From the NCBI GenBank assembly GCA_017651645.1, contig JAGCCO010000014.1, positions 1 through 62,947 on the forward strand: 62,947 nucleotides of DNA, written 5' to 3'. The position numbers and the translations under genes are program-made. Below, piece after piece: positions 51,152-57,697 of this stretch (within the stretch, counting starts at the first letter, position 1; each line of letters begins with the position of its first letter). A model generated the notes under the pieces. That model had not been told where the DNA came from. It did no database searches and saw only the letters and a program-made list of their open reading frames with translations. The stretch comes from Bacteroidales bacterium. GTDB lineage: Bacteria; Bacteroidota; Bacteroidia; Bacteroidales; F082.

Positions 51152-51159
51152 TAAATTTG
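51152..51159 (+). promoter_or_regulatory. Promoter -7 element of the small membrane protein gene
   Basis: TAAATTTG; it overlaps the in-frame TTG at 51157, so that codon cannot be the start and the ATG at 51181 is preferred. Confidence 0.5.
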
Positions 51160-51180
51160 CCCTATGAAATAACGAAGAAA

Positions 51181-51606
51181 ATGCTTTTTCAAAGAATGGC
51201 ATATTGCGTTGGCAAGATACAGAACAGCCGAAAATATCCGAAATTGCTTCGGTTTAAAAGTGAGGGGTTGGCAGTAGGAGGGGCTTTCGTGTTCTGGGGC
51301 TTAATATTATTGACAGCAGGTTTTTTCTTGCCCCAAGAATATCGCGAGCCTCCATTTTCTAAATACATTTGTTATCCTATATTAGCCATCATAATATTTG
51401 GCTTAATATTGGCTCTTGTTCTTGACAATAAAATTAGTAAAAATGGCCTTAAAAAGAAATCAGGATGGATTTCGAATAAGGCTATGCGAAGGATTACTTT
51501 TGTTTTTGTGTTCGTCCCTTTTTATATCTGTTTGTTGATGATAATATCAGCATGGGTTTTTGTTATTGGTGGCATTATTACTGGGAAGATACCTAGCCGG
51601 TTTTAG
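51181..51606 (+). CDS. Small hypothetical membrane protein
   Basis: A 141-residue protein with three predicted hydrophobic segments (AVGGAFVFWGLILLTAGFFL, YICYPILAIIIFGLILALVL and FVFVPFYICLLMIISAWVFV) joined by Lys-rich loops. I do not recognise a family. It is AT-rich compared with its neighbours and lies divergently from the Sel1-repeat gene and convergent with the TonB-repeat gene. It could be an accessory acquisition. The ATG at 51196 is an alternative start. Confidence 0.6.
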   Translation: MLFQRMAYCVGKIQNSRKYPKLLRFKSEGLAVGGAFVFWGLILLTAGFFLPQEYREPPFSKYICYPILAIIIFGLILALVLDNKISKNGLKKKSGWISNKAMRRITFVFVFVPFYICLLMIISAWVFVIGGIITGKIPSRF

Positions 51607-51668
51607 CCCTAGTATAGATTGATTATCAATCCTCCGTTTTAGAATGTAAGGAATGGTAAAATAATAGA

Positions 51669-52439
51669 TTACCGATGATAGTCTTGTGGTAATGGTAAAG
51701 ATAAGCTGAAATTAATGGGTAACGTATAAGTAACCCTGACCTTTCCCCCAAAAGCCTCGCCAGGAATCCAATTGGGCATCATCTTGACGACACGCACGGC
51801 TTCTTCATCACAGCCTCCACCGATTCCACGGAGTATTTCTATGTTAGAGACCGTTCCGTCTGGTTCAACCACAAATCTGACAAACACCTTGCCAGAGATG
51901 CCTTGTTCTACGGCGTATTTGGGATACCTTATGTTTTTTCTTAAGAAATACATCAAAGCCTCTTCCCCGCCAGGGAAAGTGGGCATTCTTTCCACAACCT
52001 CCCATTGTGCGGTATCTGCTGAAGGGGCTTGAGGTTGCTCGATGATCTTGTAATTGATGGGCAGCATGAAACTAACCCTAACGGGTTCCCCCTTTTGTTT
52101 CCCGGGTATCCAATTCGGCATGTTTTCCACAACGCGAACGGCTTCCGCATCACACCCCTCTCCAATACCTCTTTTGACTTCGACGTTTGAAATGCTTCCA
52201 TCCTTTTCAACGATGAAGCCGACGAATACCTTGCCTTGGATGCCTTGGGCTTTCTCGGCTTGAGGATAGTGGACGTTGTGGGCGATGTAGTCTACTAAAG
52301 CCGAATCACCGCCTTGAAATTGGGGCATTTCGTCAACGATGATAAATACAACTGTATCGTTGTCATATTGGTTTTGGGCGACCGAAGCAAGTGCAATGAA
52401 ACAGGCTAAGGTCAAAAGAAATGCTTTCGGTGATTTCAT
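51669..52439 (-). CDS. Exported protein with two TonB C-terminal domains
   Basis: A 256-residue protein with a signal peptide (MKSPKAFLLTLACFIALASVAQ) and no later membrane helix. Two near-identical TonB C-terminal domains follow (about 35-130 and 145-245), each with MPQFQGGDSALVDYIAHNVHYP / MPTFPGGEEALMYFLRKNIRYP-type starts, GKVFV.F(I)VE.DG(S/T)(V/I)SN and NWIPG. Without a membrane anchor it cannot transduce energy as classical TonB does; it may compete for or scaffold TonB-box contacts. Own -7 element at 52466-52473. Confidence 0.83.
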   Translation of the reverse strand: MKSPKAFLLTLACFIALASVAQNQYDNDTVVFIIVDEMPQFQGGDSALVDYIAHNVHYPQAEKAQGIQGKVFVGFIVEKDGSISNVEVKRGIGEGCDAEAVRVVENMPNWIPGKQKGEPVRVSFMLPINYKIIEQPQAPSADTAQWEVVERMPTFPGGEEALMYFLRKNIRYPKYAVEQGISGKVFVRFVVEPDGTVSNIEILRGIGGGCDEEAVRVVKMMPNWIPGEAFGGKVRVTYTLPINFSLSLPLPQDYHR

Positions 52440-52465
52440 GGGTTAAAATTGTGTTTTTTAGGGCG

Positions 52466-52473
52466 CAAAGATA
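52466..52473 (-). promoter_or_regulatory. Promoter -7 element of the double TonB-domain gene
   Basis: Minus strand TATCTTTG, 26 bp before the ATG. Confidence 0.55.
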
Positions 52474-52511
52474 GTGAAAAAGGGGAAATCGTGGCTTCAG
52501 TAGCGTCCAAA

Positions 52512-52666
52512 TTATTCCACTTTTGCAACATCAGTCCATTCTCTGATGAAAGCGGTCTTTGCATTGGTATAGGCATCCCGATTATGTTCAAATTATGCTC
52601 AACGAGGAAAATGGGGAACAATTCCCATAATTCCCCTAATGACATTTCGGAGAGTTCTTTGGCCAT
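52512..52666 (-). pseudogene. GrpB-family (UPF0157) nucleotidyltransferase-fold remnant with internal deletion
   Basis: The first 25 codons (52666 to 52592) give MAKELSEMSLGELWELFPIF followed by LVEHN, the typical start of GrpB-family proteins. From 52592 to 52512 another frame gives FEHNRDAYTNAKTAFIREWT then DVAKVE and a stop, the typical GrpB C-terminus. The two parts abut at base 52592 in different frames, so about 120 central residues (including the active site) are gone. It begins 2 bp after tsaC, consistent with an ancestral GT2-tsaC-grpB operon. The family match is from memory of the conserved ends. Confidence 0.75.
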
Positions 52667-52668
52667 GC

Positions 52669-53241
52669 TTATTGCCTCAGTATATCAAAAGTATTGTCCT
52701 CGTTGAGTTTGATGATGGTCGAGCACTTGGGCTTGGCGAAGCTGTCGTGGTAGAGTTGCACTACATAGTCGACCGAGTTTTTCAGTTCCTCGTTGATGTC
52801 GGCAAAGGTCATGGCGGAGGGCTGTCCTGAGAGGTTGGCTGAGGTGGAGGTGATAGGCTTGCCCAAACGGCGGATGACTTCCTTACAGAACTCGTTATCG
52901 ACCACGCGGATGCATACCGACTTGTCAGAGGAGATGTTCCTCGCGAGGTTCTTGCTTTGGGCAAAGACGATACTCAACGGGTTGGTAGTGTGTGCGATAA
53001 GGTCGTAGGCGATGGGCGGCACGTCCACCACATAGTCTTTCAGTCGCTCTGCCGAGTCCACCAGGATGATGAGGCTCTTGTTGGCGGGGCGTTTCTTCAC
53101 CTCATAGACGCGGTCACAAGCGCGGCTGTTGGTGGCGTCACAGCCCACACCCCAGATAGTGTCGGTGGGGTAGAGGATGGTCTTTCCAGCTTTCAGCACG
53201 GCAACCGTGCGTTCAACTTCTTCTTCAAATGATATTTCCAT
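52669..53241 (-). CDS. tsaC: L-threonylcarbamoyladenylate synthase (TsaC/YrdC/Sua5 family)
   Basis: A 190-residue cytosolic enzyme making threonylcarbamoyl-AMP for the t6A37 tRNA modification. The YrdC fold is shown by YPTDTIWGVGCDATNS, the Lys/Arg-bearing EVKKRPANKSLIILV, and the C-terminal SANLSGQPSAMTFADI loop. It is the short TsaC type without the extra Sua5 domain. It starts 5 bp after the glycosyltransferase stop and is followed after 2 bp by the grpB remnant. Confidence 0.93.
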   Translation of the reverse strand: MEISFEEEVERTVAVLKAGKTILYPTDTIWGVGCDATNSRACDRVYEVKKRPANKSLIILVDSAERLKDYVVDVPPIAYDLIAHTTNPLSIVFAQSKNLARNISSDKSVCIRVVDNEFCKEVIRRLGKPITSTSANLSGQPSAMTFADINEELKNSVDYVVQLYHDSFAKPKCSTIIKLNEDNTFDILRQ

Positions 53242-53246
53242 AATGC

Positions 53247-54008
53247 TTATTTGTTTTGTTTGATTGTCTCTCTTAACAGGTTGTATTTGTGTCGGTTGGC
53301 TTGCATCATCGTGCGGCAGATGCTGAAGCCTGTCTTGCCGTAGAGGAAGCCGCCTTTAATAAAATAGGTGCGGATGAAATTGATGCTAGGGCTGAACAGC
53401 CAAGGTAGGAGGCCCGTCTTTTTACCGCGTTCGTAGTACGACTGTGCGCCCAGTTCGGCGAAGTGAAACTGCTGCTTTCGGAATGCCTCGGGTGTGTCCC
53501 AAGAATAATGTAGCAGGTCGCCGTGCAAAAGAGTCTTCTTCGGCTCGCTCTTGTAGTTCAGCCACTCGTGGATGAGGCCTTCCCATTGGGCGAAGCCGCG
53601 CCGCCAGATGCGGATTTTAGTCTCGGGATAGAGGCCACAACCCTTCACCCACTGGCCGCAGTAGTTGTTGAGGCGCTTCACGGCAAAGACCTTGTTTTCG
53701 GCGATGTCTTTGTCTTTTAGTGTCTTGATGGACAGTTTCAGTTCGTCCGAGAGGGCTTCGTCGGCATCGATGCTGAAGATGAGGTCGCAGGTGGCGAGGT
53801 CGTCGGCAAGGTTTTTCTGGTCGGAGTAGCCGAGCCAGTCTTGGCTGAAGAACTTCACGCCATAGCGGTCGCATATAGCCTCGGTCGCATCGGTGGAATG
53901 CGAGTCAATGACGATGATCTCGTCGGCAATATCCTTAACGGAGTCAAGGCATTGCGCGATTTTCTGTTCTTCGTTGAAGGTGATGATGACGACCGAAATG
54001 CTGTTCAT
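53247..54008 (-). CDS. Family 2 glycosyltransferase (WaaE/KdtX-like)
   Basis: A 254-residue GT-A enzyme: SVVIITFNEEQKIAQCLDSV, the nucleotide-sugar-binding VIDSHSTDAT, FSIDADEAL (the metal-binding DxD-type motif) and KRLNNYCGQWV ... RIWRRG, a pattern typical of WaaE/KdtX-like LPS-core glucosyltransferases. The ATG at 54008 is supported by a -7 element at 54025-54032; a much longer open frame continues upstream across the divergent nucleotidyltransferase gene and is not real. A lipopolysaccharide-core role is inferred. Confidence 0.9.
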   Translation of the reverse strand: MNSISVVIITFNEEQKIAQCLDSVKDIADEIIVIDSHSTDATEAICDRYGVKFFSQDWLGYSDQKNLADDLATCDLIFSIDADEALSDELKLSIKTLKDKDIAENKVFAVKRLNNYCGQWVKGCGLYPETKIRIWRRGFAQWEGLIHEWLNYKSEPKKTLLHGDLLHYSWDTPEAFRKQQFHFAELGAQSYYERGKKTGLLPWLFSPSINFIRTYFIKGGFLYGKTGFSICRTMMQANRHKYNLLRETIKQNK

Positions 54009-54024
54009 GGATGCAAATTTTGCG

Positions 54025-54032
54025 CAAAAGTA
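54025..54032 (-). promoter_or_regulatory. Promoter -7 element of the glycosyltransferase-tsaC unit
   Basis: Minus strand TACTTTTG, 16 bp before the ATG at 54008. Confidence 0.6.
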
Positions 54033-54094
54033 ATGTTTTCTTCGGTTATGGGGATTTGCTTCGCAAAGAAATCTGTTTAATACGATAAAATTTG

Positions 54095-54102
54095 TATCTT
54101 TG
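54095..54102 (+). promoter_or_regulatory. Promoter -7 element of the nucleotidyltransferase pair
   Basis: TATCTTTG, 20 bp before the ATG at 54123. Confidence 0.6.
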
Positions 54103-54122
54103 CAGCATAATAGTATAAAACC

Positions 54123-54437
54123 ATGAGCCACACCGACATTCTTCAAAAAATCCAGCAATTGGGCAGGCAGGTGCTTCCGCAAGATGCACACTTGTTGCTT
54201 TATGGTTCGCGTGCCCGGGGCGATTACCACGAAGGCTCCGATTGGGATTTGCTTATTTTGCTCAACCGACCACAAGAAGCGTCCGATTTCCAGAATATTG
54301 CCTATCCAATTATGGAACTTGGATTTGACTTGGGAGAGTATTTCAGCGTGCAAACCTATTCACAAGAGGAATGGGATGCTATGAGTTTTTTGCCCTATTA
54401 CAAAAATGTCGAACAAGATAAAATCGTATTGGTATGA
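54123..54437 (+). CDS. MNT-type minimal nucleotidyltransferase
   Basis: A 104-residue pol-beta-superfamily nucleotidyltransferase. The active-site motif LYGSRARGDYHEGSDWDLLI supplies GS and the catalytic SDxD aspartates; a third acidic residue probably lies in the DLGEYFSVQ segment. Such proteins normally act as the antitoxin of HEPN/MNT pairs by AMPylating the HEPN toxin. Here the overlapping downstream gene (4-bp ATGA overlap) is not a HEPN protein but looks like a WapI-type immunity protein, so the usual partner is missing or replaced. Confidence 0.88.
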   Translation: MSHTDILQKIQQLGRQVLPQDAHLLLYGSRARGDYHEGSDWDLLILLNRPQEASDFQNIAYPIMELGFDLGEYFSVQTYSQEEWDAMSFLPYYKNVEQDKIVLV

Positions 54438-54817
54438 AAAACATTGAAGAAACACGAAGAATTATTGCTGAGTGTTTTCAGCTTACACTATCTTTAGATA
54501 CGTTCGGTGACGATACTATGGGATTGTTACATGTAGAGTTGGTTAGTGATGATTTTTCGGCAAAAGTAATAATGGATGTGTATGTAAATAGCTATGGACA
54601 TTTCTTGTCAGATATGCAGAATATGTATCGTACGTTACGAGGTGAGGCTACTATTAAAGAGTTATACGGTACTCAACAGGCCTTGAAATTTAGAATGGAT
54701 GATTATGGGCATGTTTATGTCGAAGGTGCTTTAGCAAGCCAAGGGCATAATGGCCATGACCAATATATTTATATTGAAAATGATTTTGATCAAACGTCGT
54801 TGAGTGATTTCGAATAA
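54434..54817 (+). CDS. WapI-immunity-like small protein
   Basis: A 127-residue acidic cytosolic protein with no membrane segment or signal. The C-terminal part (ALKFRMDDYGHVYVEGALAS, then IENDFDQTSLSDF) resembles the WapI-type immunity family (lowercase-level recall, not a search). Helical HEPN features such as Rx4-6H are absent. It overlaps the MNT gene by 4 bp, so translation is coupled. Its DNA is markedly AT-rich compared with the following VWA gene, suggesting transfer. Function in this pairing is unknown. Confidence 0.55.
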   Translation: MKNIEETRRIIAECFQLTLSLDTFGDDTMGLLHVELVSDDFSAKVIMDVYVNSYGHFLSDMQNMYRTLRGEATIKELYGTQQALKFRMDDYGHVYVEGALASQGHNGHDQYIYIENDFDQTSLSDFE

Positions 54818-54861
54818 TCCGACCAATTGGAAATGTCAGATATGTAATCATAATCCTTGTT

Positions 54862-54884
54862 CGGTCGGATTTGCAATCCGACCG
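54862..54884. repeat. Hairpin repeat CGGTCGGATT-TGC-AATCCGACCG
   Basis: Perfect 10-bp arms with a 3-nt loop, 11 bp before a second hairpin of the same design (54895-54911). It lies downstream of the immunity-like gene, with no T tract. Confidence 0.7.
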
Positions 54885-54894
54885 CAAAGAACCC

Positions 54895-54911
54895 GCGGAT
54901 TTGTAATCCGC
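54895..54911. repeat. Hairpin repeat GCGGATT-TGT-AATCCGC
   Basis: Perfect 7-bp arms around a TGT loop, sharing the CGGATT/AATCCG core with the neighbouring hairpin. Confidence 0.65.
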
Positions 54912-54935
54912 ATCTTTACTTTCCCGAAAATTCCC

Positions 54936-54943
54936 TATCTTTG
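54936..54943 (+). promoter_or_regulatory. Promoter -7 element of the VWA gene
   Basis: TATCTTTG, 20 bp before the GTG start at 54964. Confidence 0.6.
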
Positions 54944-54963
54944 CGCCCTTATCTGAGCAATCG

Positions 54964-57033
54964 GTGAATATCGGAATCCCAATATGGATATTAGCCTTGT
55001 CGCTGCTGGCTGGTCTGTCGGCGGCCACATTGTTGTACTTCCGAAACAAGAAGCAACACTATGGTAAAGCCTTGAATGCCATCTTGTTCGTCCTGCGAAC
55101 CCTGATGGTCGGCTTGGTGGTGTTGCTGCTCTTCAACCCACTGATAAGGCAGAAATTCATTTCGGTGGAGACGCCTACGATTATCCTTGCCCACGACAAT
55201 TCGTCGTCCGTTGTCCTTTGCAAGGATTCGGTGTATTACAAAAAGGATTACCAGACCCAATTTGAGCAGTTTAGGAAAGACTTGAACGCTGATTTCCAGG
55301 TGGATGAATACCTCTTCGGCGAGGAAGTCCGCGATTTCGAACAACTTGACTTCTCCGACCAACTGACGGACTTGTCGTCGCTCATCAAGACCTTGGACAG
55401 AAGATATTACAAGCGCAATGTGGGCGCGGTGGTACTTTTCTCCGATGGCATCTATAACCGCGGCTTCGAGCCGGAACTGGTTGCGGAGAATTTCCCGTTC
55501 CCCATCCATACCGTCGTTTTGGGTGACACGGTTTCCTATCCCGATCTCGCCATCCGCGATGTGCATTATAATAAGGTGGTGTCATTGGGCGCGACCTTCC
55601 CTGTCCGCGTGACGGTGGCGGCCCGCGACATGGCTAACTGCAAGGCGAAACTGACCCTCTCGCGCAACGGCAGGACACTGGAACAGCGCGACATCGACAT
55701 CCCATCCAACCGGTTCTCAAAAGAAATCGACTTCATGCTGGAAGCCGAACGCAAGGGTGTCATGCAGATTGACCTTGAACTGGGTGGGGTTGGCGAGGAA
55801 CAGTTACAAAACAATGTGCGGCATATCTTCATTGAAGTGCTCGACCAGAAATACAAGATTCTCTGTGTAGCTAACGCCCCACACCCAGATTTGGCAGCCT
55901 TGAGAAGCGTCCTCAACGACAACTACGAGGTGGACTTCTGCTTCGGTAAAGAGACCTTGCCCGATTTTGAGAAATATGACCTCGTTATCCTGCATCAGGT
56001 GCCCTCGGCGCGCACCGACCTTGCTGCTTTGAAATCCCAGCTTGACCGCAATGCCAAACTGCCCGTGTTCTATATCTTAGGTGGTGAGACCGAGGTGCAA
56101 AGCCTGGCCAAGTTGCAGCAGGTGTTTGACTTGCGCAAAGGTGCCACTAACACGATGTTGGATGTGAAATCTCATGCCAATCCCTCGTTTTCCACCTTCA
56201 CCATGGATACCAAAGAAGTGGAGAAGACCGCGAAGTTCCCGCCTTTGGCCATGCCACATTTGGAAATCAATACGTTGAAGTCGCACGACGACCTGCTACT
56301 GCAGGAGGTGATGGGCGTAAAGTCGGGGTTGCCGCTGTTGAGTTTTGCCAATGATGGGCGCAAGATGGCCTTCTTGTTTGGCACCAATGTGTGGCGCTGG
56401 CGCCTGTTCGAGTATTACCAGACAAAGGATCATGCTGTCTTCGATGAGATGTTCTCCAAGTCGCTGAAATACTTGCTGTTGTCGTCTAATGACGGCTCGT
56501 CCATCTATGCCAAAGAGACCTATTACAGCAACGAGCCAGTGATAATCACGGCAGAGTTGCGCAACCCGAGCAACGAGTTGGTGACCGACCCCGAGATGAC
56601 CATACAGATTGTCAACAAGCTGACGAACGAGACTTATGACTATACTTTCTCGAAGCGCGACCACGATTATGAGCTGAATGCGGGCATCTTGCCCGAGGGG
56701 CTTTATTATTATAAGGTGCAGGCGCAGATGGGAGATAGGATGATTACTGTGGGTGGCTCCTTCTCGGTGGTGTCGCTTGGTATTGAAGCCCAGCAACTCA
56801 CTGCCGATGCCGAGCGGATGCGCGGCCTCGCCCGCCTGACCAACGGCAACTGTTATACCGCACAACAACTGACGCAACTGCTGGAAGATTTGCACATAGA
56901 CACGCGCATCACCTCCGTGGAGCATCACGAGAGCCGTTTTGAAGATTTGATTCATTCCAAATGGATCTTCTTCGTCCTTATTGGCCTGGCCGCCGTGGAA
57001 TGGCTCCTCCGCAAAATGTTTGGCAGTTATTAG
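54964..57033 (+). CDS. Membrane-anchored VWA-like protein
   Basis: A 689-residue inner-membrane protein starting with GTG. Two N-terminal helices (about 6-25 and 38-58) precede a von Willebrand A-like domain with a MIDAS-type DNSSS (Asp78, Ser80, Ser82). A second alpha/beta domain (KYKILCVANAPHPDLAALRSVLNDNY ... YDLVILHQVPS, about 300-350) resembles the glutamine-amidotransferase-like fold, and a C-terminal helix (SKWIFFVLIGLAAVEWLL) ends the protein. It resembles the large VWA membrane proteins common in Bacteroidota; no role can be assigned. Monocistronic. Confidence 0.72.
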   Translation: MNIGIPIWILALSLLAGLSAATLLYFRNKKQHYGKALNAILFVLRTLMVGLVVLLLFNPLIRQKFISVETPTIILAHDNSSSVVLCKDSVYYKKDYQTQFEQFRKDLNADFQVDEYLFGEEVRDFEQLDFSDQLTDLSSLIKTLDRRYYKRNVGAVVLFSDGIYNRGFEPELVAENFPFPIHTVVLGDTVSYPDLAIRDVHYNKVVSLGATFPVRVTVAARDMANCKAKLTLSRNGRTLEQRDIDIPSNRFSKEIDFMLEAERKGVMQIDLELGGVGEEQLQNNVRHIFIEVLDQKYKILCVANAPHPDLAALRSVLNDNYEVDFCFGKETLPDFEKYDLVILHQVPSARTDLAALKSQLDRNAKLPVFYILGGETEVQSLAKLQQVFDLRKGATNTMLDVKSHANPSFSTFTMDTKEVEKTAKFPPLAMPHLEINTLKSHDDLLLQEVMGVKSGLPLLSFANDGRKMAFLFGTNVWRWRLFEYYQTKDHAVFDEMFSKSLKYLLLSSNDGSSIYAKETYYSNEPVIITAELRNPSNELVTDPEMTIQIVNKLTNETYDYTFSKRDHDYELNAGILPEGLYYYKVQAQMGDRMITVGGSFSVVSLGIEAQQLTADAERMRGLARLTNGNCYTAQQLTQLLEDLHIDTRITSVEHHESRFEDLIHSKWIFFVLIGLAAVEWLLRKMFGSY

Positions 57034-57103
57034 TAACTAGATACAACAATTAAACAAATCGAAGATTCAACGAAGTTAATTAAATAATAAACAATTCAAC
57101 ACT

Positions 57104-57628
57104 ATGAAGATTCAAGATCAATCTGTCGTCACCATGACCTACGTCTTGCGTGAGAACGACGAAAACGGTCCCATCCTTCAGGAGACCACGAAAGAGAACC
57201 CCTTTGTGTGCATCTTCGGTATGCACCAGTTGCTTCCCAAGTTCGAGGAGAACCTCATGGGCAAGGAACCTGGCGATAAGTACGCCTTCCACCTGACTCC
57301 CGAAGAGGGCTATGGCGAGCGCGATGAAGCCTACGTCATGGACCTCGACAAGAATATGTTCATGAAAAACAATGTGTTGATGGACATGGTAAAAGTCGGT
57401 GCCCAACTGATGATGCAGACCTCCGACGGTCGCCCGATTGCCGGTATCGTCCGCGAAATTGGCGACAATCACGTGAAGATGGACTTCAACCACGACATGG
57501 CGGGCAAGCACCTCCATTTCTCAGGCGAAATCCTTGATGTACGCGAGTCGACCGATGAGGATTTCGCTCCTGGTGGCTGCAGTGGTTGTGGCGGTGACTG
57601 CGAGGGCGGTTGTGAAGGGTGCAAATAA
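57104..57628 (+). CDS. slyD: SlyD-like FKBP peptidyl-prolyl isomerase
   Basis: A 174-residue cytosolic FKBP-type isomerase/chaperone. The FKBP core with an IF insert is shown by KEPGDKYAFHLTPEEGYGERDEA and the downstream GKHLHFSGEILDVRE. A metal-binding tail (GGCSGCGGDCEGGCEGCK) contains six Cys instead of the long His-rich tail of E. coli SlyD. No TAnnTTTG element was seen upstream, so the start relies on the conserved MKIQDQSVVTMTYVL. It ends at a hairpin terminator (57638-57653). Confidence 0.92.
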   Translation: MKIQDQSVVTMTYVLRENDENGPILQETTKENPFVCIFGMHQLLPKFEENLMGKEPGDKYAFHLTPEEGYGERDEAYVMDLDKNMFMKNNVLMDMVKVGAQLMMQTSDGRPIAGIVREIGDNHVKMDFNHDMAGKHLHFSGEILDVRESTDEDFAPGGCSGCGGDCEGGCEGCK

Positions 57629-57637
57629 ACAAAAAAA

Positions 57638-57653
57638 GCCGACGAATGTCGGC
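57638..57653 (+). terminator. Short hairpin after slyD
   Basis: A 6-bp stem GCCGAC / GTCGGC with a GAAT loop, 9 bp past the stop. An A tract precedes it and the following sequence is only moderately T-rich. The 28-bp palindrome at 57666-57693 follows. Confidence 0.5.
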
Positions 57654-57665
57654 ATTAATGATTAT

Positions 57666-57693
57666 GTAGAGACGTAGCGCGCTACGTCTCTAC
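57666..57693. repeat. Dispersed palindrome GTAGAGACG...CGTCTCTAC, copy 2
   Basis: A perfect 28-bp palindrome with half-site GTAGAGACGTAGCG, between the convergent slyD and valS genes and followed by TGTTTTATTT. It shares the outer arms GTAGAGACGT / CGTCTCTAC with the element at 7215-7246 about 50 kb away; the centre differs (TAGCGCGCTA against TGGCGCGCCG). Confidence 0.75.
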
Positions 57694-57697
57694 TGTT

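Noticed and set aside
52436..52666. A 76-aa open frame reading from tsaC into the double TonB-domain gene
   Set aside because: Only the first 25 codons resemble a known protein; the rest is an out-of-frame reading of a GrpB C-terminus, so it is a deletion scar and not a gene.
54009..54353. A 115-codon N-terminal extension of the glycosyltransferase
   Set aside because: It overlaps the divergent nucleotidyltransferase gene and both promoters; the GT-A fold starts at the ATG at 54008.
54434..54817. HEPN toxin partner for the MNT nucleotidyltransferase
   Set aside because: The protein looks beta-rich at its C-terminus and lacks the Rx4-6H motif and the helical pattern of HEPN proteins.
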